Source of the DNA: Cacajao melanocephalus
Lineage: Eukaryota; Chordata; Mammalia; Primates; Pitheciidae
NCBI GenBank assembly: GCA_963573385.1
Contig: CAUYLG010022311.1
Span: forward strand, 1-64,000
DNA length: 64,000 nt
Direction: 5' to 3'
In this document: piece after piece, positions 15,181 to 40,759 of the stretch
Layout: every line of letters starts with the position of its first letter
Numbering within the stretch: position 1 is the first letter of the stretch
The notes under the pieces: generated by a model
The model's input: the letters and a program-made list of their open reading frames with translations, nothing else
What the model was told of the DNA's origin: nothing
The model's database searches: none
Position numbers and translations under genes: made by a program

Positions 15181-15749
15181 ATGAATGTTCCCACCCACTT
15201 CCCCGGGGGGCAGGGGGGAAAGCCCAATTCATGCTGGGAAACTTGGACAAATCCCAGAATGGGATTCATTTTCTTCTGACCCCACAGTCTGAGAAGCCAT
15301 GAGATCTTGCTGGGAGGGCTTCTTACATGGACTGCTCTGGGGACTTACGATTCACCTTCACCAGCTAACTCACTGGCATCTCATAGCGCCACCTAGTGTC
15401 AAAAAGCAGAAGGGCCCTCCCCACCCAACCTGGCCTCTTTCTTTTCCTTCACTCAAAGCCCCATGTGTGCCCGTGAGTGCCTGTAGGGCTGGGCCACCCT
15501 ACTCCCCGGGAGAATGAATGCTATTTTTCAAGATGCCCAGTGCTTCCACTTCCCTCCCAACAATTTCTGCCATCCACAAATACACAGAACTGTAGGCAGG
15601 TCCCTTGAGCTTCGCCAGGCCTTGGTTTCCTCGTCTAAGGATTTCAAGACTTCAGGGTAGGGTTGATTCCAGCAGGGGGCCTTGGAAGCACCTGATGCCT
15701 ACTCTATACCCATCTATGTTTGCTCAGTAACAAAGAGACACAATCTTTA

Positions 15750-18451
15750 CACACCCTTTATATTTTTATTGCGGAGAGAAAGCTTTAGCATACAGAGCAG
15801 TTTCTTATCTTCACAACACAGTAATGAAACAACAACACATGTATTCCAAACGGGTTTCCTCCCGAGCTTCTGGGAGACCTTGGGCTGCCTTCATACCCCT
15901 GCATGCATCCCCTCCCCCCACCCCTCTTTCAACCCAAGAAAGCTCCCAAAGCCCACAGTTCCTCTTACAGCTCTTATGGCTGTTATATCACAACAAATAT
16001 TGAAGATCTGGGAAAGGGAGGAAGAGGGTCAAAGGGAAGCCCAAGCCCCTCCTGCCCCCAGAGAGTGGAAACCAGCTCACGGCTCAACTGCTCTGTCCCT
16101 GGTTGTGGTTCTGAGGGTTCAGGGTGAGACGCACCATGGAACTGGCAGGGCCTATGCTGAAGGGTCCCTGGAATTGTGGGCGTAAGGCACCTGTCCTTCA
16201 CACTTCTCCACAGGGACACGAGGCACCAGGCCCAGAGTGTCGACTATCAGCAAACAGGGTCCACAGCCTCGAAGAATAGCAGGTCCCCTTCTGGAACGCA
16301 CTCCTGAGGAAATCAGACAAAATCAGCTGAAAAACAGACAGATTTTTCTTTACAAAGTTGTTTACTCCTGCCCTGGTGGGGATGGGGAAAACCCGACAAT
16401 TGAAAGGTCCAACAAATTAGGAGAATGCTTAAATGAATTATTCAGTATGCATGACTGCACAGGTGGCAGCCATTTTAAATCCTGCTGATCAAGAACTGGT
16501 AGGATGATCTCACCTTTGACAAGACGTACCAAGAACACACTACAAAGGAAGGCAGCAAAGTGTTAATAGTGCTTGCGTCTATGTGATAGGACTCTGAATG
16601 TCTGTGGTTTTTTGTCCTTCTAGTTTTCTCTATTTTCCAAACTTTAACGATGATGTATTACTTTTCTCTTTGGAGAGAAGGGATCTTTTTAAAAGGTAGC
16701 AACAGGTTATAGGAACCCAACTCCACTGATTCCCCAGGCTGAGAAACAAAAGTGCTAATGAAAAAGGCATCTTACCTCCCACTGATGAATAGAGACCTCA
16801 CCAGAAACCAGTCGGAGGACTGGGTTTCTCTGCAACTCCTCCTCCTCCAGCTTCTTCCTCTTGCCTCCATCCAGGCCCAAGATCCTAAGGTTGGGCTGAG
16901 GTTATTGGTCAGACTCCCATGAGGAACAGAGGTTGAATTTACTATGTTTTCTTCCCTTTGGCCACAAACCCTGGCTGCACTTGCTTTGCTGCCAGGCACT
17001 GTGCAAAAGTCCAGTGTCCAGGGGCAGTTCAGGTCAGCAGTGGATTTGGCTGGCATTTTGTGGCCAGAACTGACATAGTAAATGTGTGTTTTTCACTGCA
17101 GAAGCAGTGCTTTCTGGACTCAAGGCAAGCAGCGGGTCTCTTTATAAGGGCACCTGAGTTTGTACCCAGAAGTCCCAGTAGTTCCTAGGAGGCAGCCACC
17201 CTCTTAAGCTTTACTGTGTCACTGAAGTACAGCAGCAGGCCAGGGATTGGCCCCCAGGTCAAAGACATGAAAAGGGGTTCCAGCTGTGAGGCCACAGTGG
17301 GTGCAGCCTTCTTCTCTCCCCTCAGAACTAAGGGATCCTTGAAGTCGAAGGGAGCTCAGAGCAGGCCATGGGCCCTCTCTCTGTCTGTCCCAGACGGAAT
17401 GGCCAGTTGGGCCTCCTCTGCAACTCCAAGGATAGAGAATGTCCTGCAAAGACCTTTGACTGAGGGCTGCAATCCAAAGCCTGGCAGGGGGAGAAGACCA
17501 TCTTCCCTAAGGAAAGAGTCACTCTCTGCAATGGCAGAATGATCATTACTGCTTCTTTCTCCTACTTCTCTTCTTCCTCCTTCTCCTCCCCAAACCCCAA
17601 CTGGCTACTCTTTAGGCAACATTAAGGAAAGTGGTGGAGCCTGCAATGTTGGGCGCTGTCCACCGGGGGTGCCCAGGAGGGCAAAGTGGTGAGAGGAAAG
17701 GGCTCCAGATGTGGCAAGCCAGTCCAAGAGCCCTGATACAGGAGTGTATGCAAAGGTAAATTCTAGTGCTGTAAGTGGAACCAGCCTGCACAGTCAGTCA
17801 AGGGCAAATCTCGGCCAAGTTGTCCGTCTGACATGTGGCTTTACACACTCTCACTGGGCTAGATGTCGGGTCCTCTTCCAGGCCCTCTGCTGGAGGTGTG
17901 GCATGAAACGAGTGTAGGCTTCTAGGGACATTTCTTGAGACCATCTTGCCTACCATTGAGTCTATCCAGCAACTGGCCTCAGGGGCTTTAGGAGTTCAGG
18001 GTAACCTATCCTCTTGCTCATTGGGGCAGGTCAGTGAGGCATTGGGTGAAGTCCTGATGGGTCAGTCAGATAAAACTGTAGAACATAGGTGAAGAATCGC
18101 AGGAGAGGTGAGGGTTAGGAACAACCAGAGGGGAGATACAAGACGGTGACCAGTTCATTTATGGGAACAGGCCCAGAAACTTGCTCTCCAGCTCGTGGCA
18201 GGACTGAGCAGAGTACATACCAAGAGACCAGCTATTGCTAATCCCTCCTTTCTCAGGTGGCCCTGGTTGGCCACACGTCACTCTCTGGTCATGGTTGCAA
18301 GATGGTCTGGAGTTCTGCAGGTCTTCTTCAGGGTCTGCAGGTCTGAAACTCCCTGAAGTCTGGTCAGCCAATGGGGCAGGTATGGCAGCAATAGCAGGGG
18401 CAGGGGACGCAAAAGAAGGGTGTGTTCTGGGTGGCCATCTGGCCCCAGCAC
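15750..18451 (-). other. RTL5: Inferred RTL5 3' UTR
   Basis: This stretch runs from the RTL5 stop codon to the best - strand poly(A) signal. It contains no Alu, consistent with a constrained exon. Open frames inside it are short and lack family resemblance. 16,560-16,690 resembles an unassigned old repeat. The end point is inferred. Confidence 0.6.
15765..15770 (-). terminator. RTL5: Inferred RTL5 poly(A) signal
   Basis: AATAAA on the - strand (tttatt on +), followed downstream by GT-rich ggtgtgt and a U-rich stretch near 15,735-15,755. From here to the TATA-like box near 20,550 is about 4.8 kb, which agrees with my memory of the length of the RTL5 gene. No transcript data were available. 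Confidence 0.65.
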
Positions 18452-23164
<4,713 letters not shown>

Positions 23165-23337
23165 TGATAGGAGACCTCCAGCTGCTTACATTACCCACTG
23201 GAAGCTGCTCACCTCTGCTGACCAGGAGAGCTACCCTGAGGCCCCACCCGGATGGGCCCTGCACAGCAGGTGCCTGGCCTGGTGGCCTGTCCATGTTTTT
23301 CTGCCTCCCAGATGAAGCCTCCAACTACCCAGCCTAA

Positions 23338-24961
<1,624 letters not shown>

Positions 24962-25617
24962 TCAGTGAGGCTGTCCCTGAGCTTTGCCCACAGAGCCACT
25001 TGCTGAGGTGTCTGTGAACGTATGCGGCTGTGTGGCTGGTGGGGGAGAGTCTGGCTAGCCAGCTGCTGAATGAGAGAAAGGGAGGGGGAACCACAGACCT
25101 TGCCCCATCACCCTGCCTTGCCCTGACTCTGACCCAGGCATTTTCCAGAACCCAAAGACTCCTAGCACTTTAAGAGAAATAGAGCTGTAATAAAAATTTT
25201 AATAATATTAAGTAAGGCATATTATTAAGTAAATCTTCCATTTTAATTTTATTAAATTTGAAAACATTATCAAGTCAGTAAACAAACTGAATTAACAGGT
25301 ATTTTGAAAGCACCATGTAACTCAGAGGAAATGATAACTATAATTTGTGTCAATAATTTTCCTGAATTGAAAAGTCATTGCCAGAAAAAAAAAAGAGAGA
25401 GGGAGAAGGAAATCGAGCTCAATCACCATGCTGCGGGCCAGATTCGGTAAAATGTGACGAGGTGACTGTAGGACAGACTATCAGGCATCTTCCTGGATGG
25501 TGGAGGGCAGTAGGGCAGCCTCTCTGGAGACACTGGCCTCACCTGGCCCATATAAAGGCCTTCTCTGAGAAAAGATCACAGTCAAGCAGCACCTAGTCGC
25601 AGTCTGCTGCTCTATAC

Positions 25618-25793
25618 CAGTGGTTCTCACCCCTGGCTGTACCTCTGAATAATCACTTGAAGACTTCTAGAAAATGTTTCTATGTGAGCCCTACTCCCAG
25701 AGATTTCAGTGTTCTGGGGTGGGGGCCAGGTACTGCAGTTTCAACAGCTGCCCAGTTGATTTCAGTATGTACTCCAGTGTTGGAAAACCACTG
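25618..25793 (+). mobile_element. MER5-like hAT MITE
   Basis: cagtggttctcac at the left end and its complement (aaaccactg) at the right end, with a 176-bp interior lacking coding capacity. Confidence 0.75.
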
Positions 25794-25946
25794 CCACTTC
25801 CATGCCTGGGAAACCCAGCATGCATGCCCAGGGCCAAATTGGGAAGGATGGGGAAGAAGTGCCACCTGCCTTGGATGCTATTCATGCTCATCACGACTGC
25901 CATCATTCCTTCTCTCTACCTTGGGCCAGTTTCCACTATGCTTTAA

Positions 25947-26479
<533 letters not shown>

Positions 26480-26705
26480 ACCAGGGAGATAGCAGAGGAT
26501 AAGAGCCCTAGCCTCTCTGCTTAGTAACCGGAAGACCTTGGCCGAGTTACATAACTTCTCTGAGCCTCAGCTTCTTCATCTATAAACTGGGGATAATGAT
26601 ACCAACCCAGTGGAATTAGCATGAAGATTAGCGTTATTGTATGTAACTTGCCTACCATGTGCCTGGTACATAGTCAGTGTCCAACAAATGGTGGCTGTTA
26701 CTACA
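26480..26705 (+). mobile_element. MIR SINE
   Basis: ctgagcctcagcttcttcat, tataaactggggataatgat and gtgcctggtacatagtcagt, in MIR order. Confidence 0.85.
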
Positions 26706-30264
<3,559 letters not shown>

Positions 30265-30595
30265 CTGTCTCTTTTTAATTGTGGTAAAGTGCCCTTAACA
30301 TTTACCATCTTGACCATTTTTAAGTGTGCAGTTCATTCCTGTTAAATACATTCACATTGTTGAGCAACCGATCTCCGGAACTCCTTTCATCTTGCAAAAC
30401 TGAAACTCTGTACCCAGTAAACAACAACTCCTCTTTCCCTCTCCCCGCAGATTCCTCCCTTACAACCACCATTCTACTTTCTGGCTCTATGGATTTGACT
30501 CTAGACACCTCATATAAGTGGAATCATACAGTATTTGTCTTCTTGTGACTGGCTTATTCCACTTAGCTTAATGTTGTCAGGGTTCATCCATGTTT
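30265..30595 (-). mobile_element. L1M 3'-end fragment, antisense
   Basis: cccttaacatttaccatctt, tggctctatggatttgactc and ggaatcatacagtatttgtc are the complement of the common L1M 3' region. Confidence 0.75.
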
Positions 30596-30889
30596 CTTGT
30601 CCTTTTCTGAGCCCTTAACACCAAAAATCAAAATCTCATGGCCTTCTGTATGCAGGTTTGGACTTTCAACATGAGTCAATCATGACTAAGCCAAGCAAAT
30701 AAATCAAAGCCATAGGTAGTTGTGGAAAACGCTTCCTCAGACTCCGCAGGCTCCCCTCTGAGATTCAAATAGGTCCCACTCTCACCCACCAGGTGAGAAT
30801 CACTACTTTAGATCACTCCCAGCTCCTTCATTTAGAGAAATGATATACAGTGTTTAAAACAAGAGAATGCTTGGGCCACCTGTTGTAAT
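30596..30889. other. NHSL2 intron
   Basis: 30,775-30,815 looks like one end of a MER5-type MITE (accaggtgagaatcactact). Nothing else was recognised. Confidence 0.4.
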
Positions 30890-32796
<1,907 letters not shown>

Positions 32797-33914
32797 GCCC
32801 TGGGCTCAACAAGCAGGGTTTACTTACTAAATTTGAGTAGAGAAGGGGGAAAAGAAAGGGTCTTTAAACAGAACCGTGGGAATAACAATAGAGCCTACAT
32901 TTCTTTCACACTAACTCATACTCTGGACAGCAGGAGAGAGGCTATTTCATCTAGAGCTAAAATCATCTGGCACTTAATCATCTTCAGACATTTTTATGTT
33001 TTCATACTTATACGCTTGTCATGACTGACTCCCGAGTTTCTTCTTACTTTCCCCCAGTGGTGTGCACTAAGAAGAAATTTTCAGATGCCAGGGCACATGT
33101 GCCAGTTTTTCAATTCAATGACCCACCTGCTCTATCCCTGGCTCCTGTCACTGAGGAGCGCAATGTGAGAGCAGATTGGAGGCTGCCAAACCTGGGGGGC
33201 ATAGGGTGCCATTGCTCATTATTCACTTTCCTGGGGAGGCTCTGATGGCTCTGTGTACAAATACAGAAAGACTCTGATGCCTCCTCAACCACAGTTTAGC
33301 TTTCCCCTGCACTCGCGAGAGGTTTGCAGGGTATACTTATTTCCGCATGGGGTTGATTGGATGGCTTTTGTGGTGCAAAATATGACTGTGACTGTGTCCA
33401 GAAACTTAATGCCTTTTTCAGTTTGATTGTCTACACGGAGATCAGGGTGATGAGTTTCAATAAACATATAGACCTCCCCCTATTAGCTAGAAAAGACCAG
33501 GACTGGGTTGCTTTGAATGAACCAAGCTTGACCGACAAACAAGACAGCCATTTGTTCACTCAGATCTAGCCGAGGTAACTCACAAGTGCACCTTGATATC
33601 CTCCATGTGTCTGTCAACAGTGATAGACAGGATCTGTGCCCAGCTCATGCTGCATTCTAAGAACTCTCATTTCATTTGCATATAACACTCACTACAGGAA
33701 GTGATTAACTGAAGGAACAGCATCATCAAAGGCTCAAGGAGAATGGAAAGTAAGTGCATCTTGCCCCTCACCAGTCAATTCAGATCATGGTTTGTGGTTG
33801 GTTTGGTTTTGTTTAAAGGAAGTCTGACTCTGTTCCAAAAACCAAGAACATAGAAACTGAAAGGATCTATCCAAAACCTAAAAGGCAGTCTTGCCAGTTG
33901 CTATGGCCCACAAT

Positions 33915-33933
33915 GCACACACACACACACACA
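33915..33933. repeat. (CA)n microsatellite
   Basis: About 9 CA units in the presumed 3' UTR. Confidence 0.9.
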
Positions 33934-34973
33934 AAGAGCTACTTTTTGCCATTTGGGTTCTGCTGTTTGACCAGCTTTCAACTAACCTTGCAAGGGGAGA
34001 GCATAAGAACCTGGGTAAATGGCATACTGAAAGAGCTTCAGAATAATCATTGTGACCTCACACCACCCCCACCCCCATGAAGCTTATAGGCACTAACTAT
34101 TCTTGTCAGCTCAATTTTCTAAGCAGAGCAAGAGCAGTGATTCATTTGATTTTTGTATGCCTGATTTCTGGGAGGTTGGGGGGAGAGACAAAGCATTGAG
34201 CAAAGAAAACCTGCTGATCAGTGATGGAAAGTTAATTGTCTGCCATCTTCAAGAGGTAAAAAGAACAGTCGAATGAAATCGTAGCCTGCTTCACAAAGAG
34301 GGTTCCCTGGCCCCTTCCTACTTCACCCCTCACCCAAGAGATTCAATGGTCAACCTCCTGGAGGATGCAGTAAGAGTTCCAGAGATAAGCAGATCTCAAA
34401 TTTGATAGGTCGTATTGCTCAGTGAGAAGCTATGTCTTAGCTCAACTGCCCACACTCCAGCTGGACCGAGCAGCTGAAAAATCACACTAAGTGCTGAGAA
34501 AACTTGGGCCTCTCACAAGAGAAGCCCTAGGCCTAGACCCTTACTTGTTAGAGTTCTGAATCTGAGATTTATGGAAGCAGGCCAGCCCCCACCCCCAACT
34601 CCCTTGCAATCAGCACTTCTTTCTGATTTAGAAAGAAGACACTTAAAATAATAAATAGCTAGGCCCAGTTGCTTTTGAAAGTATTGGAACTACTTGGTGT
34701 GAAGGTCTTAACCAAATTCCAAATTTTAGGGATTTTGCCTGAAATAAAATCAATTCATCCTTGGCCTCAGTTTATATATGAATGCCACATTTGTCTGCTC
34801 CAGACTCAGAATTCCAAAAAACAAATATTTTCCTCTGTAGAAAATGAAGGGGTGTTTGTGCTTTTGCTTAGCAAAAGTGAAAGAACACCAGGGTCTGCTC
34901 CTTGGGAACCATTATGAGTAGTTAAACTTCAAAGCTGAGTATGGGACTCACATAATATAGGCCTTGTTACTAC

Positions 34974-35030
34974 TGCTGACTTTTCTGGAAGTTTTCTGGA
35001 AGTTTCTGCTGACTTTTCTGGAAGTTTCTC
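34974..35030 (+). repeat. Short tandem duplication with heat-shock-element motifs
   Basis: The unit gctgacttttctggaagttt occurs twice, with an extra tctggaagttt inserted. It contains two canonical TTCnnGAAnnTTC arrays (34,994-35,006 and 35,016-35,028). The motifs are seen directly; binding by HSF is inference. Confidence 0.7.
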
Positions 35031-35309
35031 ATTTACTACTTCTAGTGGGTTTTGCCTTTCCCCTCACCTTGCTACCTCTGGAGGTTTTCCCAAAAGATTC
35101 TAAAGCTGAATGCTCAGACACTTTTTTGTTTGTCATTACCTTTAGTCTTGCCTTCCTCTACCCTATATGCCTGGAATTTTTAGAGCATCTTCTACGTCAT
35201 CACTGTGCCCCACCCAGTGATATTCCCATTAGCACAAGAGGATTCAGGGCAGAAATTGTATGGTTAGAGAGAACATTTAAGACTGGAAGTATTTATTTAC
35301 ATTTTAAAT

Positions 35310-35437
35310 TAATTTTTTTGTAAAGATGGGATCTTGCTATGTTGCCCATGCTGGTCTTGGACCCCTGGGCTCAAGCAATCCTCTTGCCTTGGCCTCCCAA
35401 AGTGCTGGGATTAAAGGGGTAAGCTGTTGTGCCTGGC
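35310..35437 (-). mobile_element. Alu monomer fragment (antisense)
   Basis: gtaaagatgggatcttgcta ... cctcccaaagtgctgggatt ... gtgcctggcc is a single reverse Alu arm (FLAM/AluJ-like). Confidence 0.8.
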
Positions 35438-38005
35438 CTCATTTAATATTTTGCAACAGGTAGACGTAGTCCCAAATAAAGAACCAAACTAAAACATCTA
35501 CTAATCATTGATTAACAGAACACCAAGCATCTTCCCCATTCCTAACACTCAACCTCTCTCCTGCCTCTGATTATCATAACACCACTCTCTCTCCCACCCA
35601 GGCACTTACCACAATATTTGCTGCCTTCTGCACCTACTCTGCCAAGACTGGAGAAGAGAGGCTGAAAGCCCCTCTCAGGAAGGCTTACGGAGAACCCACC
35701 ACTACTGCAATAACTAGTACAAATGATAATGATAATAATTTTTGAATGTAGAATAGAGATTTGAGTGAAATGAAGTTGGCTCTAGAAGGTCAGTTTCCAT
35801 TTCAAGTCATCCCTACCCCCTTTTTCCCTCCCCATTCCAACCAGTAGCAACAGATGGCTCTGCTATCCTGACTTTGATCTAGTCACCATCCCCTGGAGAG
35901 AACGTTAATTGGTAACCAAGGATGCTTTGCACTTGGTGGATAGTCAGTACATGTTTGTGAGGGTAGTTATTCTTAGCACAATAGCAAGCTTTGCTGGTGT
36001 CTCCTCTCCTTTGCCTGCACAACTTAGCCTGCCTCAGCTCCTGACTGGGCCTCCCCACCACCCCAACCCCAGCTTATCTCTCAGCCCCAAATCCCATGAA
36101 ATGCATCCCTAAACAACAACTCACCCATAAAGGAAGTGAGACAACAGGAAGCAAAATAATATTAGCATAATGACCACAAACTGACCAGTTGATCTGGATA
36201 AATTACCTTGAACGTGCAAAGACAGAGGAGGTCCTACCAGGCTCTCCTAACAAGCATTGCACCTGACATCCAGTGTAACTATCTAGACAACACAGACCCT
36301 ATTGCAGTTTTCTCCTTACCTGTCAGTCTTGAGCAGATCTGTCCATGTACCTGCCCTCTTCCTCATCAATGAACAGTTCAGGAAAAAGACGAGTTGATGC
36401 TCAGTGCTCTGTTCCTCACTCATTCAGCCTTCCATTATCATCAAGTCTGTGACACAATGGTGAGCTTTCGCTTTAATATGATTTGCTAGGGCCAGGACAA
36501 GGGTGAGGTGAGCGAGGCGCGTAGGGCACAAAATTCAAAGAGGTGCCCACTCTCAGGGCCATGCAAGTGCCTTACCCTCGTCCCAGCCCTGTGATTTGCA
36601 CTCTTTAAAGTAATATCAGTTTATCTTCTTCCGATGAACAAGTATAGTCCTGATTTGGGATGGGAGGTAACTCCCTATCTCTTGTTGCACCAAATATTTT
36701 ATTGCTATCTATTTTTCCATTGCTATAAGTCTTTGAATGCCTATACTTTAAAGAATCTTTAGTAGTGTTAATATCAGAAAACATAGTTGATTTCTAAGTA
36801 ATCTGCTCCAGGTGGCAAGTTAACACCCATTTCAGCAGGGATGCTCCTAGGGCCAGCCCTTCAACAAAAGAGTGGCTGAATTGAGGTCTGCCACCAGGAT
36901 CCTCCTTCTCCTCTTTCTGCTCCATTCTCCCCAACTTTGCTTCCCAGCGCCAACTCTCCTCAGTGCCTCCTACTTCGTTCTCCTCCTCTCTAAGAAAAAC
37001 ATGCTCTCAGGAAAGGGATAAATTCATTTACTTTGAGATTGCAAGGCTTAATGCTACCTCTTTTGAGGGTCACTTGCATTTTAACAGGGGAAAAGCCTTA
37101 AGCCAAAGGAATGAGGTTCTACTTGCAGGATGTTAGGCATCAACTAGTTGTAGAAATGTATTTTTCACCATGGAAAGGACAAATTCCCTGACGCCTAACT
37201 CCAGAATATAGAAAATATCTTAATCACCTGGAATCATTTGAGTTAATAGCTGATGGTCAATTAAATTGTCCTGATACCCAATGCTATTCAATATGGTTAC
37301 TATCAAGGGACTCTCAGAAATGGCTACTAAAGCCACTGATAAGGCCTAGATCATTCATATTGTACATTGACATTTTTACATAAATAGAAGTAATACTATT
37401 TACCATTTGAGTAAAAGAATACAAGGATTTAAAGAGTCTGTGAAAATGTGTCCTGTTTGTAAAAGGTGAAACTGTCCAATCCATGTCCAATGTCAGTCGT
37501 CCAGTATTGGTGGTGATTATTAAACTTATTGGAGGTACAACTTTACTGAACCCAAGCTTCTGCTTTCCCCACTTCATCTCTGTTATGGGCTATCAGTTCA
37601 GCTTGGTGTAAGAATGAGACTATATCTATATCAGAGCCCCCAGTCCTTTCAAAGCCTTTGATGTATTTCAGCAACAAATGACAAGGATATTAGGGATTCA
37701 AAAGGACAAGAGAGTGGGAAAGAGGTATAAGGAAGTGTCTTTGTCAAAAGGCAGCAAAAAGTATAATGATATAAACATAATATGAAATAAGCAAAGTTTA
37801 TACTTTGAACAGATTTATAGAGGAATACATAGTAAATGGTTATAGACACACATCTGGGACGTTTTTAATAACGTTGGCAAGAAGAAACTTGCATGAGTAA
37901 TGAGCAATGTGAAATGGGCATTATACTTTTGCTCATTAAAGCCCAAAATCTAGGCCAATGGTTCTCAAAGTGCAGTTCCAGAAGCAGCAACAGCAGCATC
38001 CCTGG

Positions 38006-38033
38006 AGTGTGTGTGTGTGTGTGTGTGTGTGTG
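38006..38033. repeat. (TG)n microsatellite at a MER5-like end
   Basis: 14 GT units following aatggttctcaaagtgcagt (37,960-37,979), which looks like a MER5 end. Confidence 0.85.
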
Positions 38034-39004
38034 CATTCCAATGATGTTACTCCTTCAAGCCCCTGAATCACTATAGCCATGACTCTCCAAATGATTCCAG
38101 CCTTTCCCATTATTTTGGCTCTCGTTATAATGACCAGTCTCTGGCCAAGACGTGTATGTTGTCATCTTGGTCAGGCATATGTTTGTTTGGTTTTAAGAAA
38201 CTGTCAGAATGAGGACTCTCATGTTTTATGGGACTCTGGTGCATATGCTCAAAAAAAATAAAAACAACTTATCGTATTGGATTAACTAATTGCTCAACCT
38301 GCAAAATCTTTGATTTGACTTAGCCAGCACATCTGGCCTGCTTTGGGTTAAAAAAATAATTTTTTTAACTCACAAATGGAAAAAAGAGAAAGGTGTTAGG
38401 TTTGTTTGGCATTGCCAGCTCTTAAATACCTGTCTTCGCCATGGTGGCTATTCTCCAGTAAGGCTCTGGCAGAAGTATATTTGATTTTAAGATTTTTGCC
38501 TAAATAGTGGAATCTGATAGCAACGAACTCAAAAACCAAATCTGAACTGGAACAACTAGTTAACCCCTCTCAGCCTCTTTGTAATGCCAAGCTTTATAGA
38601 CATTTATTCCTTACGTGGTCTTGAGCTTTTTCTGACATCCAATTTTATAAAACGTTATGCATGCAAATGCAGCATTGTGCTCACTGTACAAGTCGCCTCA
38701 AACTCTTTCCTTCCCCATGTGTATGATGGCAAAGAAATATCAATATGTTTTCTACCAAAGTAGAAGGAAAAAAAAAAAGAAATATCAATATGTATGTTCT
38801 GAAGTCTCCTGATGAATTGTAAATTACAAACCTTTTCATTAATTTTTAAATGAAATATGTTTACCCTGGCTAGTGGTTAAAATTTTATTCTTTTTATTAT
38901 ATTTCATTGCTACCTTTTTCTACTGACCTCAAAGCTTACTTTGGGGAATATTTCTTATTTCTAGATTGTTGTATTTATCTTATTTCTATATTTATCTGCA
39001 ATCA

Positions 39005-39170
39005 TGGAATGTTAGAGCTGAAAGGGACCAACCTCTCTCATTTCACACATGAGAAAGCTGAGGCCTAGAAAGGTCGAGTAACTTATATACAAGGTCACAG
39101 AGTGAGTCAGTGGCAGGGCCCAGCCTCAATTCCAGGTCTCCTGCCCTTGGGCCCAGTGTGGTTTCATTTA
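39005..39170. repeat. MIR-class ancient SINE fragment
   Basis: catgagaaagctgaggccta ... caaggtcacagagtgagtca ... attccaggtctcctgccctt is a common old SINE block. Orientation was not decided. Confidence 0.55.
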
Positions 39171-40198
39171 AAGCACTACATTTGTAGAAGACCCACAGCT
39201 GGTTTCTACTTTTATGACACATAGATTTTCCAGGTATTGCAATGAACTGATATATATGCTGTAAGGGAAAATGTTCAAGAGTTCTTTAATTCATTAATCC
39301 AAAGACAAATTGGATTTTCAGTTTAGAAACATTCATTTCCCTCCAAATTCAATATGTGTACCCTACTTAGTACAATGGATGTTTTTCCTAAAAGTTGTAT
39401 GAAAAATGAATTTTTTATAGATCAAGTATCATTTTTTAGTAGGTAAACTTCCTATGTAAAGGAACCTTCTGGTGACTTCTTTTTGAAAAACCAAGTTTCC
39501 TCTTGTCATTGTCTCATAATGTCTCTACTTTTTTTAGTGCAAACTTTTGTATTTGGTGTTTATTTAAAATAGGGTACAACCCAACCAATATTAGCTTTCC
39601 CAGATTCTACTTTAACCTTCCCTTCTTAATCTCTATGAGAAATTTTCAGACTGTTAAATGCTCATGAGATATTTAGTTGTGTTCTAGAAATTTCACTTGG
39701 CTTGATATTCTGTCAATCCCTGGGCTCAAATTCCACCTCCATCTTATCAAAAAATAACAGAATACCCTAATCAGTACTAAGCTCCGCATGCAGTCTCTTT
39801 TCCAGAACATTCTTTGCATAATGTTCCTTAGTGTGGCTCTCTTTTTAGTTAGGGCCTCCTTCTTTAGTTCCTGTTTACCTTACTATTCTGTGGAATTGCA
39901 AGTTGTGCATCTTTTAGAGCCACACTGGTCAAATTGATTGGCATTTCCATTTATTTTCCATTATTCCCTTGTTTCTCCTGGATCTCCTCTGGTTTCTCTT
40001 TTCGAGCATGCTCAGAGGCTTGATTGATGAGATTTCCCCCATCATCTATGTGGGAGGTTGACAAATTAGGTAAAGGTCAAGACAGTAACTATTTTAGGCT
40101 TTGTGGGCTACATATGGTCTCTGTAGCACATTCTTCTTTGTGGCTGCTGTTTGTTCATTAGTTTGTTTCACAACCTTTGGATAACATAAACCATTATT

Positions 40199-40472
40199 CT
40201 TTTTTTTTTTTTTTTTTGAGACGGAGTCTCACTGTGTCACCAGGCTGGAGTGCAGTGGTGCGGTCGTGGCTCACTGCAACCTCCTGCCTCTGCCTCCTGC
40301 ATAACTGGGACTATAGGCGCATGCCAACATGCCCAGCTAGTTTTTTTGTATTTTTAGTAGAGATGGAGTTTCACCATGTTGGCCAGGATGGGCTCGATCT
40401 CCTGACCTTGTGATCTGCTGCCTAGGCTTCCCAAAGTGCTGGGATTACAGGCGTGAGCCACCACACCCAGCC
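40199..40472 (-). mobile_element. Alu (antisense) in presumed 3' UTR
   Basis: Poly(T) of about 20, gagacggagtctcactgtgt and gattacaggcgtgagccacc. The only full Alu between 32.8 and 42.4 kb; shortened near tgcctcctgcataactgg. Confidence 0.94.
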
Positions 40473-40715
40473 AATGTAGACCATTCTTAGCTCATGGGCC
40501 ATGCAAAGCCTTAGGCTGACCCCGATTCAGACAGTCTTCTGGCACAAGCATTTCTGTGAAATGTCCCATGTGATAACTGAGTTGTGCAGTAGCTGATGTG
40601 GTTCATTGCCTTCCCATCTACTGCATTGTCAGACCAGTCTGACTGCACACGGGCAGGTGGAGAGGGACTGCATATGCCGATCGTTACTCTTCAATAGACT
40701 ATCCTTCATGAGCGC

Positions 40716-40759
40716 TGTCTGTCTCTCTCTCTCTCTTTCTCCTTTTCTCTCTCTCTCTC
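40716..40759. repeat. (CT)n simple repeat
   Basis: Imperfect tctctct run of about 44 bp. Confidence 0.9.

Noticed and set aside
15682..16185. 167-codon + strand frame
   Set aside because: Antisense to the RTL5 3' UTR; no family resemblance, and it overlaps the RTL5 poly(A) signal.
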